NCBI GenBank assembly: GCA_021464525.1
Contig: JADRCO010000632.1
Span: 1 to 29,249 of the forward strand
Source of the DNA: Rhizophagus sp. LPA8_4_AMF
Lineage: Eukaryota > Glomeromycota > Glomeromycetes > Glomerales > Glomeraceae
DNA length: 29,249 nucleotides
Direction of reading: 5' to 3'
Part shown: piece after piece, positions 22,880 to 29,249 of the stretch
Layout: each line of letters starts with the position of its first letter
Numbering within the stretch: position 1 is the stretch's first letter
Program-made: the position numbers and the translations under genes
The notes under the pieces: generated by a model
Told to the model about the DNA's origin: nothing
Databases searched by the model: none
The model's input: only the letters and a program-made list of their open reading frames with translations

Positions 22880-24539
22880 TTTTTTTTTTTTTATTTTCTA
22901 TTATTTTTTTTTTTTCTCTGATAATAATAAAAACAATAAAATAGCTAAATATACAGATTTACTTTTTTTGAAATGCTCTTTCCCTTTTTTCTCAAAAAAT
23001 GTTATTTAATTCGGTTCATTATAAATATTTGAACGTTAAAATTTTAACAAGTAAAGTTTCGTATGTTGGTAAAAATAACAATGTAAAAAAAAAATATATA
23101 ATTTTTTTTTTATGAAATCGTCGATTAAATTTTTGTATTTTTTTTTTTTTTTATCCAAAAAAAAAAAAAAAAAAAATATTTTCTAAATAGAATGATTAAA
23201 GAAATATAATAATTTATAAATTTTTTTATGTTAAAAAAAAAAAAATGTATAAAGTTTCTTAAAATAAAATACTTTTTTTTCGCTAAAGCCAAAAAAAAAA
23301 AAAAATTAAAATTTAAAATTAAAAATAACCAAATAATGCAACTTTTTCCGCTTTAAATTGTTAATGATTTGCGCGTGCTAATAAGAAAAACGCGTGGTAC
23401 CTGTGGTACTACATGTTTTTTTCGTATTGTGATACATGGCATTATAAATTATTTTAATAAATATATAATATGAAATATCCAATCAGTCGAACTAGTCCAT
23501 CAGATTTGGGGTTCAAACAATTTCCAAATAAAGGATGGAATTTATCAATTTACGGTAATGACCGACAATTATCAAAATTCCGGCCAAAAAAAAAAAAAAT
23601 GGTTGATATACATTTGTTTAAAACTGCAGATTATACGTTTCATGATTTCTAAACGGAGTCTAAAGTGCAAAGTATTCTCACGTCATAAAAAAATAATATA
23701 GTGCATTATCTGATCGTATTTACTTATTTTGTTTAATCGTCCCGCTATACTTAGTTAATGCTTTATAGAACATCATTTTATTAAAAAACAATCATAATCT
23801 TCTACGATTAGGTATGATATTTTCCATTTATATATTCGTTAAAAATTTTCATTATCCGATTACTATTTAAATTCTGTACTAAAAATGAATTTTTATTATT
23901 TGTCCTTCCATAAGGTGATCGATTATAGTAGTCTGGTCACTTCTTTGAGATTACCATGTTTGAGACTTTGAAGCCCCATATTGTCGATCAACTAATCGGA
24001 CTGAAATGATCCTATAGTATATAGATATTTTTGTTCCTTCTTTTAAAATTTAGAAATTAATTAACAACTATAAAAGATATATATAAAACAAATTATTATA
24101 AATCATTATATTACACAAAGTATTAGATATAAAATGGTAATAGCTGGTATTTCTTTACTTTTTCAGATTCTAAAGCCCGGAAAGAATTTAATTTGTATAA
24201 CTCATCGAGATTGTGAATTCACGCTTTAGTTTTATCTTTCATGATCAAGTTTATTCTCATTCTTCCTTAATCAATTATATCTTGTCGTCAAGTTAACATG
24301 ATTTAAGTTGTTTGACGTTTAATAAATCGTATTTTAGAAAGTTGGTTAAATGAGCTAAAATAATTTTATGCAAATGTATCCAAAAAAAACCGGACTTAGA
24401 AGTTTAAAATTTTTTTTTACCGGTGATCACCAGAACATATGTTATTACATAAATCTAATAAACATATCACTGCGAGCCGGTCAAAAGACCGAGCAAATGT
24501 CACGCAAATGTCACGTGATTAACATGTTAATGTTAATGT
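22880..24539. other. Adaptor promoter region and intergenic DNA
   Basis: No supported gene. The first 450 bases contain many long A and T runs (for example near 22881-22915, 23086-23180 and 23236-23306), as expected for a nucleosome-poor promoter of the minus-strand adaptor gene. The 60-codon frame at 23470-23652 has no family look and includes a poly-Lys run from an A tract, so it is not called. A CACGTG palindrome is at 24512, just before the transposon. Confidence 0.5.
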
Positions 24540-24567
24540 TAGGGCAAGCTTAACGTAAGGTGGAGGG

Positions 24568-24575
24568 GTGTAGAC
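24568..24575 (+). repeat. Target duplication, left copy
   Basis: GTGTAGAC directly before the inner element; identical to 25021-25028 on its other side. In the right arm of the outer element the same word is present once and uninterrupted (minus strand, near 25337-25344), which shows the original target. Confidence 0.85.
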
Positions 24576-25020
24576 AGGACCGGGAAATCTTATAATAAAG
24601 GTTACTGTTACATAGTAAAATGATGGGTTTGCTTAAATTAATAATAATTTTGCTTAAGTAATTAATTTATAAATCTGTAATGTTTATTCAGAAAAGTCTG
24701 AAGAATAAAATGAATCATAAATTGTTCTTGTAAAATCAATATTAACTGAGATCATTAAATTTTCCGAAAAAAATTTTATAATAATGCGAACCACTTTTTA
24801 AAAAATTTATTAATTATGCGAACCACCCTTTTGTGTTACACAGGATATATAGTAGTCCACATTAAGTGTATAAAAAGACACATTTAACTCTAAACTTAAG
24901 ATTATAAAGCTAGTCTGCACATTCTGGCTTCATTAAAAATTGTTTATATTGAAAATTTAATGTACTTTACTAGTGTTGCCGGGTGCTACAGTAACCTTTA
25001 TTATAAGATTTCCCGGTCCT
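24576..25020. mobile_element. Inner inverted-repeat element with 8-bp duplication
   Basis: Perfect 33-base terminal inverted repeats begin AGGACCGGGAAATCTTATAA at 24576-24608 and end at 24988-25020. The 8-base word GTGTAGAC occurs directly on both sides (24568-24575 and 25021-25028), as a target duplication. An 8-base duplication is typical of hAT-type elements, but some other groups also make it, and the boundary could shift by a base or two because the repeat ends pair with the duplicated bases. The 445-base element has no open frame of note. It lies within the left arm of the outer element, so it arrived later. Perfect repeats suggest a fairly recent insertion. Confidence 0.88.
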
Positions 25021-25028
25021 GTGTAGAC
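25021..25028 (+). repeat. Target duplication, right copy
   Basis: GTGTAGAC directly after the inner element, the partner of 24568-24575. Reading on from here continues the outer element arm (CCTTATCGTAAACC). Confidence 0.85.
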
Positions 25029-25377
25029 CCTTATCGTAAACCAGGGTGTACGATAAGTTTATTTATTTTTTAACATTGAAATTTTTTTATATACGCGTAT
25101 TTTGTAATAAAAAAAAACAAATATAAAAAATTGTTAAAATTATTCTAGATAAACGCTTCTTTAGTGCTTCTTCGCTCTTTTTATTATATAAAACACTGAA
25201 GAATATTTAAATAATATTTTTGTGCTTTTTTTTGAAAAACATCGTGAAATTTTTTTCTAAGATAAATGTACACAAAACTAATCCTACCAATAACATTCGC
25301 TATATTTTAATCGTACACCCCGGTTTACGATAAAGGTCTACACTCCCACCTTACGTTAAGGTCTTAAGGATGCCCTA

Positions 25378-26567
25378 ATATGAATAGACCATGGAATCTC
25401 ATAAAAATTTTTTTTTTATACATATATATTTTCTTTCATTATGAATCCTTTTTGTTATTTTCTTTTGCTTTACAACAAAATACAATCACATGTTCACGAG
25501 CTGAGTTGATCACAATGCAGAGAACTCTTTAACGTATGATCATGAATTGTGACTTATATACGAGTACCAGTCAAAAAATTCGGAAGATGATCGTAAGAAG
25601 CAAAAAGATCATATAACCAAAACAACATTTGTATGTTGAAGAAGCAGAATCCAAAACATATTTACTAGGCAAAAAGGTTAAGCTTTGAAAAGTTTGTTTA
25701 CATTTACAATAAGAACGATACACTAATACTATTATGAATAGAAACAAATCAATTGGGCATAAATATAAACACAAAATAAAACATTTGAAGCATTCATTAA
25801 TACAAGGTTATACATACATCATCTAGTATATTCGGTATTCGACGCTATGGTCCAACATTCAGACTTTTCAATTATGATACCCGTATATATTTTCAAAGGA
25901 TTTACAATTGAAGATACTGTATCCTCAATCGTGGACAAGATAACCTGACTATTTGTAAATAAATATAAAATAAGAATTTGAAATTTAACCACGATGTTTT
26001 CTTTTAGATTGTGCCTAGATGAGATGAGAATAATTGGAAAGAGAATTGATTTATATATCACTTCTGAGATCAAAATTCAAAAGTCTATTTAGTACTAATT
26101 TGATATTATAATCAGAATTTTTTTGTGACAGTAATAGACTCACTTAGTTTGACTTAATTACATTTGATAAGGGTCGGTTCACAGAAAATTATATACTTCT
26201 AATGCTCAAATTTTGTGCAAAGTTTCTTAGAAGGCTTAATAACCATGTTAAATTTACCGTATCGTTATAGCAGCTGATACCGATATATGTATATTATTAT
26301 AATGCCTTATCACTATCATTTTATATTCTTTGGCAGTTTGACAAATAACTGCGACTAATTATTTACCGGTAACATTTGGTATAACAAATTTTCACGTGGT
26401 TCAAGAAATTTGAAACCAAAAAAAGAAACTTTAAGTCCTGATGAGATCATAACATAGCACAAAAAGGTTCATTCGACGGGAAATTTTAATGAATACTAAA
26501 AACTTGCAATTAAGTATATTCCATTAAAACAATAATCGTTATTTTTTTATCTAAAATTATTTATAAA
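25378..26567. repeat. Intergenic region and 5' part of arm 2
   Basis: No gene. 25,378-25,800 shows nothing recognisable. From about 25,810 to 26,260 the sequence is the inverted counterpart of about 11,290-10,700, and from about 26,330 to 26,567 the counterpart of the kinase A promoter (about 10,010-9,566). Shared words include ATTTGTAAATAAATATAAAATAA near 25952 and TTCACGTGGTTCAAGAAATT at 26392. The foldback element of arm 1 is missing here. Open frames of 67 and 84 codons on the minus strand lie in this non-coding flank and are not called. Confidence 0.7.
26528..26543 (+). promoter_or_regulatory. Conserved upstream box, kinase pseudogene
   Basis: AACAATAATCGTTATT about 25 bases before the pseudogene ATG, identical to the box of kinase A. 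It is still intact although the gene is ruined, so transcription may persist. Confidence 0.5.
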
Positions 26568-28099
26568 TGGATACGTATAAACAAAGGGGATATCAGGTAA
26601 AAATATTATAATATAATAAACAATATAAATTTATATTAAACCGTTTTTTTTTTTAATCATTTATTTTAATAGGGCCATGCTACAATTTTTCTATTGGTTC
26701 AGATGAAACTAGTTTCATTCTTAAAAAAATTAATATTATGGATTTAGAAAAAAGAAAAGAAATTTATGGAGTATGTGGAGAATGTAATGAATCAGGTACA
26801 GGATTTTATTGGTGTCAACCTTGTAATGCTAAAAGATTTAAGGAAAACTTTAAAAATTGGACTAGTGGAAATAAAGATATCGATGAATTAATACAACAAT
26901 CACAACTTACTGCTTTATATTCTTCTAAATGTCTTGAATGGATGCCTTTTGAAAATTTTGAAAAATGTTACTTATCTTACTAGAGGTGGGTTTAGTAAAA
27001 TTTATTCGGCTGACTGGCCCGAAGGATATATTAAATATTGGAATATAGAAAATCAAAATTGGGACCGAGTCACCGAGAATCAAATGTAAATGTTGCATTA
27101 AAAAGTTTAGATAATTCATCTAATATAAGTAATTATTTTTTGAATGAGGTAATTAAAAAAATATTGCTTTAATTTACATTTCTTTATGTTTAACAAAATT
27201 TCTCTTATTAATAAATATTATATTTCAGGTCATTTTTATTGTATACATACTGTTATTTGTTATGGAATAACTAAAGATCCAGACACCCATAATTATATGA
27301 TGGTTTTATAATATTATAAGAGTGGAAATTTGAGAAATAATTCAATGAATGATTTAAAATATGGGAATAAAATTCGATATTTATTATGGATCATGGATGG
27401 ACTTTTAACTATTCACGATGCTGAAAAGGTTCATAAAGATTTTCATTCAGGCAATGTATTAGTTGATGATGAACTCCCAGCAATTAGCGATTTGGGAATG
27501 AAACAACCAGCAGATGATAGTGAGCGAAAAGGAATTTATGGAGTAACACACCAGAAGTTTTACGTGGATATCAATATACAAAAGCGGCAGATATTTACTC
27601 ATTTAGAATAATAATAAATGAACTTATGTCAGAAGAAATTCCTCATAATGATATTCCTCATGATCATGCTTTGGCAGTTAAAATATGTAAAGGATTTAGA
27701 CCAAAACTTTCTGAAAATACACCGAAATTAATTGCAGATTTGATTATTAAATGTTGGGATGCTAAAGCAGAAAATAGACCAATTGCTAAAGAATTATGTC
27801 ATCTATTGTTAAAATATGCATTGGAATTAGCGAAAGAAGATGGAGAAATTTATTCTCAAATAAAAGAATGTGAAAAAATTAAAGAGAATAAATTAAAAAA
27901 CAGAACAAATAAAAATAAATTTAAAAATCTTCAAACACATCCACAAGTAGCAGACTTTTAAATTTTGAAAATCTTCCAGAACCAGTTAATTCAACCGATT
28001 ATTTATCTTCATTTCAAGGTAATTTAACGTTAATATGGATATATATAATTTATAATTTATTTATTTATTTACATTTTAATAGAACATCAGCAAATCCAA
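26568..28099 (+). pseudogene. Degenerate TKL-type kinase copy
   Basis: The plus-strand relative of kinase A, with many independent lesions. Exon 1 is cut to MDTYKQRGYQ (10 codons instead of 35). One base is missing near 26683, putting exon 2 out of phase with exon 1. One A too many in the run 26961-26965 leads to TAG at 26981. The acceptor used by A and B (TTAG before ATTAAATAT) has become TTAA near 27213. VLQYY has become VL-stop (TAA 27309-27311). A 10-base deletion near 27547 removes the GVIPYMA part of the activation segment, and a further 10-base deletion lies near 27947. Exon 4 is shortened, and exons 5 and 6 are gone. Still recognisable are the Cys knuckle (CGECNESGTG), VHKDFHSGNVL, ISDLGM and RPIAKEL. 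No active kinase can be made. The ATG at 26738 opens an 81-codon frame holding only the knuckle domain. Confidence 0.9.
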
Positions 28100-28749
28100 G
28101 TGAATATGAAAAAATGAAAAAAAAATTTATAAAATATAAAAATTTAATAAAAATCTATCATACAATATAACGAGCGGAAGTTGTAAATCGTACGATTTTA
28201 TTGGGTCAAAGAAAAAATAAAGTTTAAATACAGAATAAATATATAATCATATTATTCTACCTATTTCATTCTCTATAATGAGACGCATGAAAAATATCTT
28301 TTTAGTTGTTTTCTCGGTTTATTATTTTTTTATAACAAATTCTGTCCTATACTTAAATTGGTAGTCGAAATTACAAATAATCCACGTGATTCCAAAATCT
28401 ATTATACAAGTATTAATTTTACCAAATCATTCAATCGATTGAGTAAGTTCACACGATCAGTTGATTGAATGAATATGCTAAAAAAAAAATGTATTTAAAA
28501 TTGATTAAATTTTTGGCTGAATAATAATATCGAGGTTTTTTTTTATAAAAAGTTTTTATAATGGATGAGTTGATTAACATAATTCTTAAGGGTATATCGA
28601 GGCACTTATACAGTATATTTATTATTGTTTAAATTATAAATTAAAAGGACATGTTTATTAATAAAAAAAAAGGCGCGAATATATCACGCAGCGTGAAAAT
28701 GACATTTATATATAAAATCTATGATTACTTATGACTTAATATTCTTTGA
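28100..28749. repeat. 3' flank of the pseudogene, arm 2
   Basis: No gene. From about 28,170 the sequence mirrors the 3' flank of kinase A: GTAAATCGTACGATTTTATT (28180-28199) pairs with AATAAAATCGTATGATTTAC near 7447, GGCTGAATAATAATATCGAG (28516-28535) with the block near 6952-6971, and TCACGCAGCGTGA (28684-28696) with 6791-6803. The segment that would hold exons 5 and 6 is missing between about 28,100 and 28,170. CACGTG occurs at 28383. Confidence 0.75.
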
Positions 28750-29171
28750 CCAAACTTTTTAAATAACGGCGAGTATATTTTACATTATAGGAATTTAACA
28801 TCTGGTATACTGAAATTATGGATTAATTTTTGATGAAATTAACAAATCTCACGTGATTTAAGAAATTTGAAACCAAAATGGAAACCTTTAGTCTAACACA
28901 ACACAAATCTAAATTAAGATTCATTCGACGGAGATTTAAGTAAATATTTTCGTAACACCAAACTTTTCCGTTACAGTTTTTTTACTTACTAAAAAGTTTT
29001 CCTAATTGTAAAAAGTCTAATTTTTTTGATATCTTGACTGTAACTTCATAATTCGAATTCTGAATTCTTTTTTTACAAAATTTTATTTATTATATAGAAA
29101 CTTACAACTAAATAAATTAAATAAAACATAATAATTACTAAAGCAATAATCGTTATTTCTTTTTTATAAAA
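28750..29171 (+). promoter_or_regulatory. Promoter region of edge kinase copy
   Basis: The stretch follows the upstream region of kinase A (10,040 to 9,566, inverted) closely: ACTTTTTAAATAACGGC, TGGTATACTGAA, CACGTGATTTAAGAAATTTG, TTCATTCGACGGAGATTTAA and AAATATTTTCGTAA occur in the same order. The box GCAATAATCGTTATT (29143-29157) lies 15 bases before the ATG. Such long conservation could reflect recent duplication or retained regulation; a single pair of copies cannot separate these. Confidence 0.6.
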
Positions 29172-29249
29172 ATGGATACGTCAAAACAACATACAAATAC
29201 AACTGAAAATACAATGAAAAATAGTTCTAAGGCTGATGTCAAAAATTTA
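29172..29249 (+). CDS. TKL-type kinase copy, exon 1 (cut by window edge)
   Basis: ATG at 29172 opens 26 codons beginning MDTSKQHTNTTENTMKNSSK and ending ADVKNL at the edge. This matches exon 1 of kinase A at almost every position (MDTSKQNINTTVNTMKNSS) and keeps its length, unlike the pseudogene copy just before it. No lesion is visible in this part. The donor, the Cys knuckle exon and the kinase lobes must lie beyond the window. It may be the intact member of the plus-strand pair. Confidence 0.8.
   Translation, partial: MDTSKQHTNTTENTMKNSSKADVKNL

Larger units (their letters stand above)
24540..25377. mobile_element. Outer miniature inverted-repeat element, interrupted
   Basis: With the inner insertion set aside, the left end reads TAGGGCAAGCTTAACGTAAG, then GGTGGAGGGGTGTAGAC, CCTTATCGTAAACC and AGGGTGTACGAT. 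The right end, read inward on the minus strand, gives TAGGGCATCC, TTAACGTAAGGTGGGAGT, GTAGACCTTTATCGTAAACC and GGGGTGTACGAT. The two arms therefore match over about 70 bases with a small indel. The flanking TA on each side (24540-24541 and 25376-25377) fits a TA target duplication as used by Tc1/mariner-type elements. Without the insert it is about 385 bases and has no coding capacity, so it would be moved by a transposase encoded elsewhere. Confidence 0.82.

Noticed and set aside
23470-23652. 60-codon plus-strand frame
   Set aside because: Contains a Lys run from a poly(A) tract, resembles no known family and lies in AT-rich intergenic DNA.
24368-24553. 61-codon plus-strand frame
   Set aside because: Runs into the end of the outer transposon and has no protein features.
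1-29249. tRNA, rRNA and CRISPR arrays
   Set aside because: No cloverleaf with the usual GTTC-type arm, no ribosomal RNA segment and no regular spaced repeats were recognised on either strand; a covariance-model search was not possible here.

Overview
The window looks like nuclear DNA of an arbuscular mycorrhizal fungus (Glomeromycotina, Rhizophagus-like). It is very AT-rich and full of homopolymer runs. Genes carry short introns with GT..AG ends. Three features familiar from those genomes occur together: stand-alone Sel1-repeat proteins, F-box/LRR-like proteins, and an expanded family of tyrosine-kinase-like kinases that begins with a Cys-Cys knuckle (CGECNEPGTG). The organism assignment is recognition from protein style, not a database match.

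Layout. 1-3041 is gene-poor and holds a decayed kinase remnant (580-830). 3042-4160 (+) is a Sel1-repeat protein. 6092-6150 (-) is an orphan kinase first exon. 7670-9565 (-) is kinase A, six exons with a one-base frameshift in a T run. 11334-13093 (-) is kinase B, four exons, intact. 14503-16113 (-) is an F-box protein. 18323-22879 (-) is a six-exon, 1380-residue SH3/Ras-association adaptor rebuilt here from splice signals, with an RVxF-type PP1 docking motif, an acidic segment, a polyglutamine tract and a C-terminal coiled coil. 24540-25377 is a small inverted-repeat transposon with a second one inserted in its left arm. 26568-28099 (+) is a heavily damaged kinase pseudogene. 29172 to the edge (+) is exon 1 of another kinase copy.

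The main large-scale structure is an inverted duplication. About 11,290 down to 6,770 (kinase A and both flanks) is mirrored by about 25,810 up to 28,720 (the pseudogene and its flanks). The second arm is followed by another promoter and first exon. The arms differ by small deletions, by a foldback insertion present only in arm 1, and by decay of the gene in arm 2. The kinase copies share a short conserved box just upstream of the start codon.

Functionally, the kinases, Sel1 and F-box proteins belong to lineage-expanded families usually assigned to signalling and protein turnover. The SH3/RA gene is a conserved single gene, probably a cell-polarity scaffold. No operon-like functional grouping is implied; the kinase cluster reflects local duplication and decay.
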